64,000 nucleotides of DNA, from positions 55,239-119,238 of the forward strand of contig JACPIS010000048.1 of NCBI GenBank assembly GCA_016187925.1, read 5' to 3'. This DNA comes from Opitutia bacterium. Its GTDB lineage: Bacteria; Verrucomicrobiota; Verrucomicrobiia; Opitutales; Opitutaceae. Of this stretch, positions 17,627 through 26,205 are shown piece by piece; position 1 is the stretch's first letter, and each line of letters starts with the position of its first letter. Under the pieces are notes generated by a model. It made no database searches. It was not told the origin of the DNA and saw only the letters and a program-made list of their open reading frames with translations. A program made the translations under genes and the position numbers.

Positions 17627-20600
17627 TCAGCGCCGGGCCAGCCGGCGGCGACGCCAGGCGACGAAACCGCCGGTGGCGGCGAGCAGCAGGGCGCCGTAGG
17701 TGGACGGCTCGGGGACGGGCGTCACCTGGTGATCATAGCCCTGCCAGACGGTGTCGCTGCCGGTGAAGCCGGTGAAGACGATCTGGTTGCTCGGCGAGTT
17801 GCCGCGCGAGTCGAGCACGCCGCCGACCCAGCCCTGCGCGTAGAAGTAGTCGAGGGAGTCCTGCCAGTTGGTGACGGTGAGGGTCACGCCGGCGCCGAGC
17901 TGGAGATTGGCGAGGTTGAGGCTGACGTTCTGGGCGTTGCCGAAATCGATGACCGAGTTGGCGGTGACGGTGAGCTTGCCGAAGCTGAAGCTCGGGTCGC
18001 TGAGGTTCAGCGTGCCGCCGGCGAGGACGACATCGAGCGAGCTGTTGCTGATGGAGGTGTTGAGCGTGAGCGCGGAGCCGGCGTTGAGCGTGAGCGTGCC
18101 GGCGCCGGCGATGCTGCCGTCGAAGGCGCTGGTGCCGGTGAGGGTGACGGCGCCGCCGCTGGTGAACGTCATCGCGCCCGCGCCGGTGAGGCCGGTGAGG
18201 GTCTGGGTGTTGCCGCCGACGAGGAAGGTGGCGCCGGCGGACACGGCGACGGAGTTGGCGGAGTTGAGGACGTTGGAGGCGCCGAGCTGGAGCGTGCCGC
18301 CGGTGATGCCGACCCCGCCGGTGAAGTTGGTGGCGTTGTTGAGCACGGCGATGCCGGCGTCGGTCTTGGTGAGGGAACCGGTGCCGAGGTTGATGGCGTT
18401 GTTGACGTGGATGTCGCCGTTGCCACCGAGCGTGAGGTTCTGGTTGGTACCGGAAACCGTGCCGTTGAGATTCAGCGTGCCGGAGGTCGACTGGATGCGG
18501 GAGGCGCCGCCGAGGGTGATGGTGCCGGAGAGGGTGTTCGTGCCGGAGGTGTTCTCGATGGCGCCGTCGTTGGCGCCGGTGCCGGGGCCGTTGATCGTGA
18601 AATTATTCGCGACGGTGAGGTTGTTCTGGACGGAGAGCTTGCCGCCGCTGGCGACGTTGATGGTGCCGGTGCCGAGCGCCTGGTTGTTCTGCATCGAGAT
18701 GCTGCCGGCGTTGACGTTGGTGGTGCCGGAGTAACCGGCGCTGGCGGAGGTAAGGGTGAGGGTACCGGTGCCGGCCTTGTTGAGGGTGCCGGAGCCGGAA
18801 ATCGTGCCGGCATAGTTGTCGTTGTTGGCGTTGGTGACGGTAACGGTGAGATTGCCGCCGCCGAGCGTGACCGCCGCGGTGTTGGAGGTGGAGACGAGAT
18901 TGCCGATGGTTTCCGTCTTGGCGTTCACGTCGAAGACGCCGCCGGCGTTGAGGGTGACATTGGCGGTGTCGGCGATCTGGTTGTTCGCGCCGAGGCGGAG
19001 GGTGTCGGTGCCGGAGCCGTCGCCGATGGTGACGTTGCCGGCGAGGGCGTTGACGCCGGCGGTCTTGTTGAGGACGAGGGTACCGCTGTTGACGGTGGTG
19101 TCGCCGGTGAAGGTGTTGGCGGAGCCGCCGGAGAGGGTGACGGTGCCGGTGGAGTTGGTGGTGAACGTGCCGGTGCCGGTGGTGATGGCGCCGGCGAGGG
19201 TGGTGTTGCCCGCCCCGGCGACGGTGAGGTTCTTGCCGGCGCCGGTGATGTTGCCGGAGGCGGTGAGGGAGGCGCCGGTGTCGGCGGCGAGGGTGGTGTC
19301 GGCGCCGAGCGTGATGTTGCCGGAGGCGGTGTTGGCGCCGCTGACGCTGCGGAGGGCGCCGTTGCCGCCCACGCCCGAGCCGCTGAGATTGAGGGCGTTG
19401 GTGGGGCTGATGCTGCCGGAGAGCTCGAGGGTGGCGCCGTTGGAGACGGTGGCGGCGTTGGCGCCCAGGGCGCTGGTGTGGGCGGCCTGGAGGGTGCCGG
19501 TGTTGACGAAGACGGCGCCGGTGCCGCCGCTGCCGAAGGAGGAGTTGTTGCCGGAGAGGATGACCTTGCCGGTACCGGTGCCGTCCTTGATGAGGTTGAA
19601 GTCAGTGCCGCGGAGGCTGGAGCTGATGGCGAGGTCGCCGGCACCGATGACATCGACGACGGTATTCGCGTTGAGCTGGAGGCGCTGGACGGTGATGTTC
19701 TGGGTGACGGCGCTCTTTTGTTGGATATAAGGCACGGTGCCGGTGAGCGTGAGGGTGCGGGAAGTGGAGCCGGAGCCGCTGATGGTGTAGCTGGAGGTGG
19801 CGTTCACACCGAACTCGATGCCGGCGATCGTGGTGTTGCTGGTCAGGTTGGCATTCAGCCGGCCGAGGCCGAGGTCGTCGAAGAGGGCGATCTGCGAGCT
19901 GGAGGGGGCGCCGGAGGAGGTCCAGTTGTTGCTCGTGCTCCATTGGGTGCTGCTGGAGCCGTCCCATTCTTTCTCGGTAGCGGTGACCGGGGTGAGCAGA
20001 TAGGCGTTGCCGTAGAGCGTGCCGGTGGTGGAGCCGGCTTCCTGGGCGACGCCGTAGCCGGAGATGTAGATGCTGCCGACGTTCTGGCCGGCGATGAAGG
20101 TGGCGAGGGTGTCGGTGCCGGTCTCCCAGTTGTTGACGACGAGTACGCCGCTCGACGGGGCGGTGTAGGTGTTGAAAACGAAGGTGTTCGCGCCCGGGGT
20201 GCTGCCGAAGTCGAGGGTGGCGCCGCCGGCGGTGGCGGTGAGGTTGCCGATGCGCTCGGAGTAGCCGTTGAGGTTGAGCGTGCCGGAGGCGCCGATGCTG
20301 ACGGCGCTGGTGTTGGCGAGAACATCGGAGGCGCCGAGCTGGACGGTGCCGTCGCTGATCGTGGTGGTGCCGGTGTAGGTGTTGGCGCCGGAGAGGACGA
20401 GCGTGCCCGCGCCGGTCTTGGTGAGGTTGCCGGCGCCGGTGCCGCCGTTGGCGATGGCGCCGGAGATGGTCGACGTGCCGCTGTCGACCTGCGTGGTGAG
20501 GGTCTGGGCGGTGTTGGTGTTGGAGAGGGCGACGTTGCCGGCGACGGTGGCGTTGGCGAGATTGAGGGTGTAGCTGCCGCCGGTCTGGGTGAGGGTGCCG

Positions 20601-22135
20601 GAGGTGGTGATGTTGCTCAGGCCGCTGCTCGCCTGGAGGCTGATGGTGTTGCCCACGGTGTTGGCCGCGGAGGAGGTGAGCGTGCCGCCGTTGAGCGTGA
20701 GCGTGCCGGTGCCGAGGGCGTTGTTGTTCGACACGGAAACCGTGCCGCCGGTCAACGTGGCGCCGCCGGAGAAGGTGTTGTTGCCGGTGAGGGAGAGCGT
20801 GCCGGACTCGATCTTCGTGAGGCTGCCCGTGCCGGAGATGACGCCGCCGATGGCGGTGTTGCCCGTGCCCTCGATGCTGAGGGCGTGGCCGTTGGTCGTG
20901 ACCGTGCCGTTGAGCGCGATCGTGGCGGCGGAGTTATTGCGGACGAAGATGTCGTTGTTGAGGACGACGGCCGAGTTGATAGTCTGGGCGGTGCCGGAGC
21001 CGTTCGACTGCGTGGCGGCGATGCCGTAGTTGCCGGCGAGGCCGGAGTTGTCGAAGGTGAGCGTGCCGTTGTTGAGCGTGTAGTTGAAGGGCGCGTCGAA
21101 GGTGATCGAGCGGACGGTGCGGTTCTCGGCGGCGCCGACGTCGATCGTCTGGGCCGTGGAGACGAACTGGTTGTTGAAGAGGATGTCGGCGCCGACGGCG
21201 GGCGTGAAATCGGGATTCCAGTTCTGGGCGGTGCCCCACGTGCTGGTGCCGGCGGCGTTGTCCCAGAGGTTGGCGACGAGCGTGGCCATCGTGAACGAGC
21301 GGATCTCGTGGATGTCCGTGGCGCCGCCGGTGCCGGCAAAGAAACCGAACTTGATCTGGTCGGGCCGGGTGTAGCCGGAGAGATCGAGTTGGAGAACCTT
21401 GGTCAGGGGGCCGTTCGCACCGAACTGCAGGGAGACGGACAGCTCATTGGTCGGGGTGAGGAGCAGCTCGAAATGCCGGAAATCGACCCCTGTCTGGTCG
21501 GGGCGAGTGGTGGAGGTGGGGAAATCCATCTGCCCGAGATTGTAGGGCGCGCTGGAAAGATCGCTGGTGCCGCCGAGATAATTGTAGCCCGAGGTGCCGC
21601 TGCCCGGGCCGCGCACGGCGACGGAGTTGGGGATGAAGCCCGGACCGTCAACGCGGCCCTCGGTGCCGTTGCTGAAGTTGCCCCAATTGTCGAGACCGAC
21701 GCCGATGTAGCCGCCTGCCATGCCGTTTATGCCGGTCTTCTGCGCATAGCCGAGCGAGCCGCCGCTCGCGCCGATAGAGAACGGCACGCTGGCGTCGAAG
21801 ATGAAAAAGCCCAGGCCGTCCGCGCCACCGGTGCCGGCGGAGCTGTACATCGCGTAGTCCACCGAGGCGAAGATCGTGCGATTCGCCGACGAGAGCGCGG
21901 TGTCGTTGTACGCGTAGGTCGCGCGATTGAAGCCGTTGTCCGTCAGGCGCAACCAGCCGTCGCCCGCGGGATCACTCGTGCCCGACGTCAGCGTGGGAGT
22001 GAAGCCGGTGCCGCCAAGCACCCAGCCCGGCGCGGTCGAATCCTTGAACGTCGTCGTGATAATCTGCGCCGGCAACGTTGCCGCCACCGCGAGATACGCG
22101 GCGAGGAGCAGAAGGCGTTGGCGGGCGAGAAACAC
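17627..22135 (-). CDS. PEP-CTERM protein with lectin-like domain and autotransporter-type beta-strand repeats
   Basis: A giant exported protein of 1502 residues. A signal peptide (RQRLLLLAAYLAVAATLPAQ) leads into an L-type lectin-like domain (about 25-260) with ADGLGFFIFD, GGYIGVGLDNWGNF and a beta-sandwich pattern. From about residue 350 it consists of dozens of autotransporter-associated beta-strand repeats, e.g. GSGSLTKIESGTLSLTGNN and GAGTLVLSGANTYTGTTTIS, which form a long beta-helix. It ends in VPEPSTYGALLLA, a hydrophobic helix and RRRR, the PEP-CTERM sorting signal read by exosortase. I chose GTG at 22135, just before the signal peptide; TTG at 22189 would add 18 residues. It is likely a surface adhesin or matrix protein. 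Confidence 0.85.
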   Translation of the reverse strand: MFLARQRLLLLAAYLAVAATLPAQIITTTFKDSTAPGWVLGGTGFTPTLTSGTSDPAGDGWLRLTDNGFNRATYAYNDTALSSANRTIFASVDYAMYSSAGTGGADGLGFFIFDASVPFSIGASGGSLGYAQKTGINGMAGGYIGVGLDNWGNFSNGTEGRVDGPGFIPNSVAVRGPGSGTSGYNYLGGTSDLSSAPYNLGQMDFPTSTTRPDQTGVDFRHFELLLTPTNELSVSLQFGANGPLTKVLQLDLSGYTRPDQIKFGFFAGTGGATDIHEIRSFTMATLVANLWDNAAGTSTWGTAQNWNPDFTPAVGADILFNNQFVSTAQTIDVGAAENRTVRSITFDAPFNYTLNNGTLTFDNSGLAGNYGIAATQSNGSGTAQTINSAVVLNNDIFVRNNSAATIALNGTVTTNGHALSIEGTGNTAIGGVISGTGSLTKIESGTLSLTGNNTFSGGATLTGGTVSVSNNNALGTGTLTLNGGTLTSSAANTVGNTISLQASSGLSNITTSGTLTQTGGSYTLNLANATVAGNVALSNTNTAQTLTTQVDSGTSTISGAIANGGTGAGNLTKTGAGTLVLSGANTYTGTTTISDGTVQLGASDVLANTSAVSIGASGTLNLNGYSERIGNLTATAGGATLDFGSTPGANTFVFNTYTAPSSGVLVVNNWETGTDTLATFIAGQNVGSIYISGYGVAQEAGSTTGTLYGNAYLLTPVTATEKEWDGSSSTQWSTSNNWTSSGAPSSSQIALFDDLGLGRLNANLTSNTTIAGIEFGVNATSSYTISGSGSTSRTLTLTGTVPYIQQKSAVTQNITVQRLQLNANTVVDVIGAGDLAISSSLRGTDFNLIKDGTGTGKVILSGNNSSFGSGGTGAVFVNTGTLQAAHTSALGANAATVSNGATLELSGSISPTNALNLSGSGVGGNGALRSVSGANTASGNITLGADTTLAADTGASLTASGNITGAGKNLTVAGAGNTTLAGAITTGTGTFTTNSTGTVTLSGGSANTFTGDTTVNSGTLVLNKTAGVNALAGNVTIGDGSGTDTLRLGANNQIADTANVTLNAGGVFDVNAKTETIGNLVSTSNTAAVTLGGGNLTVTVTNANNDNYAGTISGSGTLNKAGTGTLTLTSASAGYSGTTNVNAGSISMQNNQALGTGTINVASGGKLSVQNNLTVANNFTINGPGTGANDGAIENTSGTNTLSGTITLGGASRIQSTSGTLNLNGTVSGTNQNLTLGGNGDIHVNNAINLGTGSLTKTDAGIAVLNNATNFTGGVGITGGTLQLGASNVLNSANSVAVSAGATFLVGGNTQTLTGLTGAGAMTFTSGGAVTLTGTSAFDGSIAGAGTLTLNAGSALTLNTSISNSSLDVVLAGGTLNLSDPSFSFGKLTVTANSVIDFGNAQNVSLNLANLQLGAGVTLTVTNWQDSLDYFYAQGWVGGVLDSRGNSPSNQIVFTGFTGSDTVWQGYDHQVTPVPEPSTYGALLLAATGGFVAWRRRRLARR

Positions 22136-22479
22136 GGTGGCGTTTTTTTGGGGCGGCAAATGGATAGGTTTATAACCCAGAATAGACAAGGGTATAATAC
22201 CTATATCGAGGAAATCTTTACGGGCTCATTTCGGTGGGTAAGTTTCAGCAGCAAGATACAATCGGACAAAACTTTACGGAGTTTAGCGCAAATGGGTCCG
22301 GATGGGGAAGCTCTGTGGGGGTGATTCGGAACGCGACCCAAGCGACCGGGAAGTTGAGTTGCTGCGGTGCGCGCCGCATCGGAGTCGTCGCGTGTCAGCG
22401 TGAGCGATCGAGTCACATTTGGCGTTTCCCGGGGCTTCGTCTTGCCGCCGCGCTGGTGCGCCGATAGCCCTGACCGCAG
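22136..22479. other. divergent intergenic region with paired palindromes
   Basis: This separates the PEP-CTERM gene from the DUF485/symporter operon. Two similar palindromes, GGTTTATAACC (22167-22177) and GGTATAATACC (22191-22201), lie 24 bases apart centre to centre just upstream of the PEP-CTERM start. The second overlaps a -10-like TATTAT on the minus strand, so they could be operator half-sites. The rest shows no gene. Confidence 0.4.
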
Positions 22480-22800
22480 ATGCCCCCGTCCACGCCGTCT
22501 ACCCCACCCGACGCGGTGCACAGCGAAGTCTTTTTGCATACGCTGATGCGCCGGCAACTGAAACTCTCCATCGTCTGCGCGGCCGCCTTCCTGGTGGTGC
22601 TGCTCGGGCTGCCGTTGGCGAACTATTTCGCGCCGCGGCTCATGGCGACGCGCGTGGCCGGCTTCACGTTGAGCTGGCTGCTGCTGGGCGTGCTGTTCTT
22701 CCCGGCGGTCTGGGCGATCTCGTGGTATTTCATCCGGCGTTCGATCTGGCTCGAGACGGACGAAGTGGAGCAGGTGAAGAAGGGCAGGGCGGAACAATGA
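22480..22800 (+). CDS. DUF485 family membrane protein (symporter partner)
   Basis: A 106-residue protein with two transmembrane helices (about 33-52 and 60-88) joined by APRLMATRVAG, and a short charged C-terminus. It fits the DUF485 family (YjcH type), which is almost always encoded directly before acetate/solute:sodium symporters. Here its last four bases are the ATGA start of the symporter gene. It is presumed to help assembly or regulation of the transporter; the biochemical role is not established. Confidence 0.8.
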   Translation: MPPSTPSTPPDAVHSEVFLHTLMRRQLKLSIVCAAAFLVVLLGLPLANYFAPRLMATRVAGFTLSWLLLGVLFFPAVWAISWYFIRRSIWLETDEVEQVKKGRAEQ

Positions 22801-24590
22801 GCACGCTCCTTCGTCTGCCACTGGCGGCCAGCGATCTGCTGGGCGGGGTGGATCCGTGGATCCTCGTGTTCTCGCTCGCGACTGTCGTCATCACGATCTG
22901 GATGGGCTTCCGCTCGGCGCGGACCTCGAAGACTACGAGCGACTTCTTCGTGGCGGGTCGCGCGGTGTCGGTCGGCTGGAATGCCTCGGCCATCTCCGGC
23001 GAATATCTCTCCGCCGCCTCGTTCATGGGCGTGGCGGGCATGGTGATGTCGAGCGGCTACGACGCGCTGTGGTACCCGGTATGCTACGCGTGCGGCTATC
23101 TGTTCCTGCTGCTGTTCATCGCCGGACCGCTGCGGCGCTTCGGCGCGTACACGATCCCGGACTTCGCCGAGGGCCGGTTCGACTCGCCGCTCTTCCGAAA
23201 AATCGCCGTCTGCTTCGTGCTGTTCATCGGGTTTTTCTACACGATGCCGCAGATGAAGGGCGCAGGCACCACGCTCGCCTACATCTTTCCGGGCATGCCG
23301 TATTGGGGCGGCGTCGTGCTTGTCGGCGCGGTGATCACGCTCAACGTCGCGCTCGGCGGCATGAAGGGCATCACGCTCGTGCAGGCATTCCAGTACTGGA
23401 TAAAGATGTTCGCGATCAGCGTGCCGGTCTTCGTGCTGATGGCGGTCTATGGTTTCTACGGGACGCACATCGGCGCCAACGACGGCCGCAACTGGAGCGG
23501 TGGAGCCCCCGCCGCCGCCCAGGTGGAACGCAGCGAGGGCAGCGCGCCTCCGCTCCCGGCCGTGGAACGCAAGCCGCTCGTCGAAAAAGCTCCGGCCGAC
23601 GCGGCGTGGATCTCGCCCTTTGGCCCGCTGACGACCAAGGCAGCCAAGACCGCCGGCCTCTCCGCCGAGCAGGCCAAACCTTATTCGCTGCTCTACACCT
23701 ATTCGCTCATCATCGCCCTCGTGTGCGGCACGGCGGGTCTGCCGCACATCCTCGTGCGGTTCTACACCAACCCTGACGGCGTGGCGGCGAAGCGCACGAC
23801 GATGTGGGTGATGATTTTGATCGGCATCTTCTACGTGTTCCCGCCGATCTTCGGCGTGCTCGGCCGCAACCTTGCGCCCGAGCTCTACGCCGCCACCGGC
23901 GCGAAAGGCACGGACAAGATCGTGCTCGAATTGCCACGCGCCGTCGGCGGCGTGTGGGGCAGCATCCTGAGCGGCATCACCTGCGCGGGCGCCTTCGCGG
24001 CGTTCATGAGCACATTCAGCGGCCTGCTCGTCTCGATGACGGGCGCGCTGGCCCACGATGTTTACGGCCGGATCCTCAAGCCCACCGCCACACCGGCGGA
24101 GCGGCTGCGGATGTTCCGACTGTCCGCGGTCATCATTGGCACCATCGCCATCGGGCTCGGCACGCAGGTCGAGCAGCTGCAGATCAACTTCATGGTCGGC
24201 CAGGCCTTCGCCATCGCGGCCGCCAGCTATTTTCCGCTGCTCTTCATGAGCGTCTGGTGGCGCGGCATGACGATGGCCGGCGCCGCCACCGGCATGCTGG
24301 GCGGCGGCCTGGCTGCGCTCGCGTGCACGACCGTCATCAATCTCAGCGACCTGAAGATGATCGACCTGGCCGCGTTCTGGAAAGCCAATCCGCTGCTCCG
24401 CATCCTCTGTGAGCAGCCGGCCATCTGGACCGTGCCGCTCGCCCTCGGCCTGATGATCGTCGTCTCCAAGCTCACCGCGGCGAAAGTGCCCGCCGACATC
24501 CGCCTGAAGATGCTCGTGCTGCACGCCCCCGAGACGCTCGGCCTCAAGCAGGAATACATCCAGGAACACAGCGCGGGCGCCGGCCACTGA
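22797..24590 (+). CDS. actP: sodium:solute symporter, cation/acetate symporter family
   Basis: A 597-residue inner-membrane transporter of the SSF family, probably for acetate or another short carboxylate with Na+. It has about 13 helices. Signatures: TTSDFFVAGRAVSVGWNASAISGEYLSAASF (split here by helix 2), GGMKGITLVQAFQYW, and GTAGLPHILVRFYT, which is typical of ActP-type members. Between two helices sits an Ala/Pro/Lys-rich loop (about 225-300) that is longer than in some relatives. The real start is the ATG at 22797, overlapping DUF485 by four bases; the open frame further upstream is a shadow. ActP is the best match; the substrate is inferred. Confidence 0.85.
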   Translation: MSTLLRLPLAASDLLGGVDPWILVFSLATVVITIWMGFRSARTSKTTSDFFVAGRAVSVGWNASAISGEYLSAASFMGVAGMVMSSGYDALWYPVCYACGYLFLLLFIAGPLRRFGAYTIPDFAEGRFDSPLFRKIAVCFVLFIGFFYTMPQMKGAGTTLAYIFPGMPYWGGVVLVGAVITLNVALGGMKGITLVQAFQYWIKMFAISVPVFVLMAVYGFYGTHIGANDGRNWSGGAPAAAQVERSEGSAPPLPAVERKPLVEKAPADAAWISPFGPLTTKAAKTAGLSAEQAKPYSLLYTYSLIIALVCGTAGLPHILVRFYTNPDGVAAKRTTMWVMILIGIFYVFPPIFGVLGRNLAPELYAATGAKGTDKIVLELPRAVGGVWGSILSGITCAGAFAAFMSTFSGLLVSMTGALAHDVYGRILKPTATPAERLRMFRLSAVIIGTIAIGLGTQVEQLQINFMVGQAFAIAAASYFPLLFMSVWWRGMTMAGAATGMLGGGLAALACTTVINLSDLKMIDLAAFWKANPLLRILCEQPAIWTVPLALGLMIVVSKLTAAKVPADIRLKMLVLHAPETLGLKQEYIQEHSAGAGH

Positions 24591-24601
24591 GCTTCGATTC
24601 C

Positions 24602-25705
24602 CTAGCTTGCTTCGACTGTCATACGTTTACTCGGAAGGCCTGAGCCAACTACTTCATCAATCAATCCGAGCCAATAGGTTTCAATCGGAGTAAAATGGCA
24701 GTCCTGTTTATGAAGGACCTGCGAAAGAAGGACGGTCAGCGTCCATAGCTTTTCTACTTCGGGGGTAGCATGATCGGCGAGGTGTTTGAGTTGGGCGGAC
24801 CGTTCCTCGATTGCATCGAACGCGGTTTTTTGTCCGGGGCTCAAAAAGAACTTACCCCAAACATCAACTTTGCTGTCTAATCCTCGCGCATATTTCGTGA
24901 AGAACTTGCTCAGCAATAGAAAGTCACGGCGTATCTGATCTAGGCCCCTATGCGCTAGAGACCAAGTTTTGGGGTCGTTTCGTCTTTCCTCAAAATCCAA
25001 AATGGCTCGAAACAGCATCAACTCCACTTTGCCAGGCGGATCGTCGTTTCCGATTTCAATCGTGCTATTGATGTGGTCAAAGATGGCATCCAACTCGCCA
25101 AGCTGGATGAGGGCATTTTCAACCAAAAGCGCGTTCTCTTGCCGCAACTTTGAGCGAATTACTTCTGCCAAACATTGGGCTTCCGAAACAGCGGAGGGGC
25201 TTTGTTTTCTGATTTCCCCGTATTGGTTGCGATTGAAAATGTGGAGAAGGACCAATCGCGGAAACATCAAGTCAGCTAGGTTCAGCGCATCGTCTTCGTT
25301 AACCGAACTTAAGAGGTCTGCTAGATCGGTTGCCTTTTCAGTCGTAATGTCGCGCTCGCCGGGCAGTCGGCTACCGTGGTGCATTATCTCGGCATTGGGG
25401 TATGAAATCGCGTAGTCCCCGGCAGCCAAAAGAATTGCCGCGGCACTTTTGGCTTGGGTGGTCGCAACGCAGATTATCCAATTCGTATCTCGATCTTGCG
25501 ATGGTGCACGCAGCAAGTTCTGGAGATGAAGCGCGGAACGTATGCTACCTCCGCGGCTATCGATATAGACAGTAATTGGCTCGGGGCCGGAGAGTCTCAA
25601 TCTAGTGATCTGCGGAGTGAGATCTTGAACCAGCTCCTCGTTGATTTCGCCAACAACATAGACAGCACGCGCCGGATTCTCACGGTAGTTCGCGTGCTTC
25701 GCCAT
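24602..25705 (-). CDS. ClpP-fold serine protease with large internal insertion
   Basis: A 367-residue protein related to ClpP (family S14) but nearly twice the usual 200 residues. The N-terminal part matches ClpP: VYVVGEINEEL, VYIDSRGGSIRSALHLQNLL, then the Ser region QAKSAAAILLAAGD (Ser87) and the His region NAEIMHHGS (His109/110). The matching end of the fold, FTPIETYWLGLIDEVVG, only appears at 337-353, with Asp335 a possible third catalytic residue. In between lie about 175 extra, mostly helical and charged residues. It starts eight bases after the 68-aa gene, so the two form an operon. Base composition is clearly lower in GC than the flanks, suggesting recent transfer. No Clp ATPase is nearby. 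Function unknown. Confidence 0.75.
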   Translation of the reverse strand: MAKHANYRENPARAVYVVGEINEELVQDLTPQITRLRLSGPEPITVYIDSRGGSIRSALHLQNLLRAPSQDRDTNWIICVATTQAKSAAAILLAAGDYAISYPNAEIMHHGSRLPGERDITTEKATDLADLLSSVNEDDALNLADLMFPRLVLLHIFNRNQYGEIRKQSPSAVSEAQCLAEVIRSKLRQENALLVENALIQLGELDAIFDHINSTIEIGNDDPPGKVELMLFRAILDFEERRNDPKTWSLAHRGLDQIRRDFLLLSKFFTKYARGLDSKVDVWGKFFLSPGQKTAFDAIEERSAQLKHLADHATPEVEKLWTLTVLLSQVLHKQDCHFTPIETYWLGLIDEVVGSGLPSKRMTVEAS

Positions 25706-25713
25706 GGCTCGAG

Positions 25714-25920
25714 CTAGGCCCGTCCGACAAGTTCAATCAGTTCGTCCATCTGCTTCGCCTTGCGAGCCGGAGCCGGCGGTGGCGATACGCTCTTTGCGAA
25801 CGCAGCAAAATCTCCTTTGAATTTGTTATCGATTACCTCGAGAGCCTTAGCCAACTGCTCTTCGGCTGATGGCTGCGGAGGAACCTTGATGAGGTCCTCA
25901 GATGGATTGCCTTGAGCCAT
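25714..25920 (-). CDS. small protein upstream of the ClpP-fold protease, 68 aa
   Basis: A 68-residue acidic/basic protein without membrane segments. It has a polar N-terminus with PPQPSAEEQ, a helix AKALEVIDNKFKGDFAAFAK, a Pro-rich turn SPPPAPARKA and a second helix QMDELIELVGRA. Low GC and tight coupling (eight bases) to the protease gene argue that it is real and belongs with it. It might be an adaptor, inhibitor or substrate of the protease. The ATG at 25920 has no Shine-Dalgarno site. No family recognised. Confidence 0.65.
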   Translation of the reverse strand: MAQGNPSEDLIKVPPQPSAEEQLAKALEVIDNKFKGDFAAFAKSVSPPPAPARKAKQMDELIELVGRA

Positions 25921-25925
25921 GGTAA

Positions 25926-25956
25926 ATTATTATTGATTAGGGACTGTGCGACGCAA
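25926..25956 (-). promoter_or_regulatory. candidate promoter of the 68-aa / ClpP-fold operon
   Basis: On the minus strand TTGCGT (25956-25951) is followed after about 17-18 bases by AT-rich AATAATAA (25933-25926), a plausible -10. The ATG at 25920 would then be at or next to the transcription start. Confidence 0.3.
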
Positions 25957-25973
25957 GCTAAGATAGCACATCG

Positions 25974-25985
25974 GTCAAATTTGAC
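25974..25985. promoter_or_regulatory. perfect 12-bp palindrome, candidate operator
   Basis: GTCAAATTTGAC is a perfect palindrome 18 bases upstream of the candidate -35 of the two-gene island. Its position fits an activator or repressor site. No regulator gene is present in the island. Confidence 0.35.
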
Positions 25986-26100
25986 AGGTCTTTAGTTCCG
26001 CTGGGATCAGCGATTTCAGGGCAATCGGCTCCTCATTGATTGAGGTGTTCGACATGAAACTGGGACTGCTGAGACTTGCGGAAATACTTCGTGCAAAGGG

Positions 26101-26166
26101 CTAAGTTTCGCTCGGCGGCGGGAAGCCGCGGCGGAGCACGTTCTCCGTGATGAGACGCGGGAATAG
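26101..26166 (-). pseudogene. remnant of a second putA 3' end
   Basis: Read on the minus strand, these 66 bases encode LFPRLITENVLRRGFPPPSET and a stop. The intact PutA next door ends [21 protein letters not shown] at the same kind of stop. The two differ at both DNA and protein level, so this is not a recent copy of the neighbour but looks like the end of a related putA from another lineage. It begins exactly where the REP-like palindrome ends and borders the low-GC island. It is too short to function. Confidence 0.6.
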
Positions 26167-26189
26167 TCCTTCGCCAAGGCTACGGAGGA
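26167..26189. repeat. REP-like palindrome at island junction
   Basis: The stretch CCTTCGCCAAGGCTACGGAGG (split at its loop: CCTTCG / CGGAGG outer stem with one G-T pair, GCC / GGC inner stem) forms a short hairpin. It lies between the intact putA stop and the putA remnant. Similar 'CGCCAAGGCTACGG' elements recur in Verrucomicrobiota genomes from memory; only one copy is seen here. Confidence 0.4.
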
Positions 26190-26205
26190 CGAGCCCGACG
26201 GGTGA

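Noticed and set aside
17729..22324. A 1531-codon open frame on the plus strand opposite the PEP-CTERM gene
   Set aside because: It is the mirror of a repetitive GC-rich gene; its product is low-complexity Gly/Ala/Val/Asp without motifs, whereas the minus-strand product has a signal peptide, repeats and a PEP-CTERM signal.
25985..26103. A 39-codon plus-strand frame ending LRLAEILRAKG-stop next to the putA remnant
   Set aside because: No good start, no recognisable domain, too short; it may be debris of a lost gene but cannot be supported.
24600..26205. The low-GC island as a prophage or integron
   Set aside because: No integrase, phage structural gene, attachment-site duplication or cassette repeat is visible; only two genes and a putA remnant are present.
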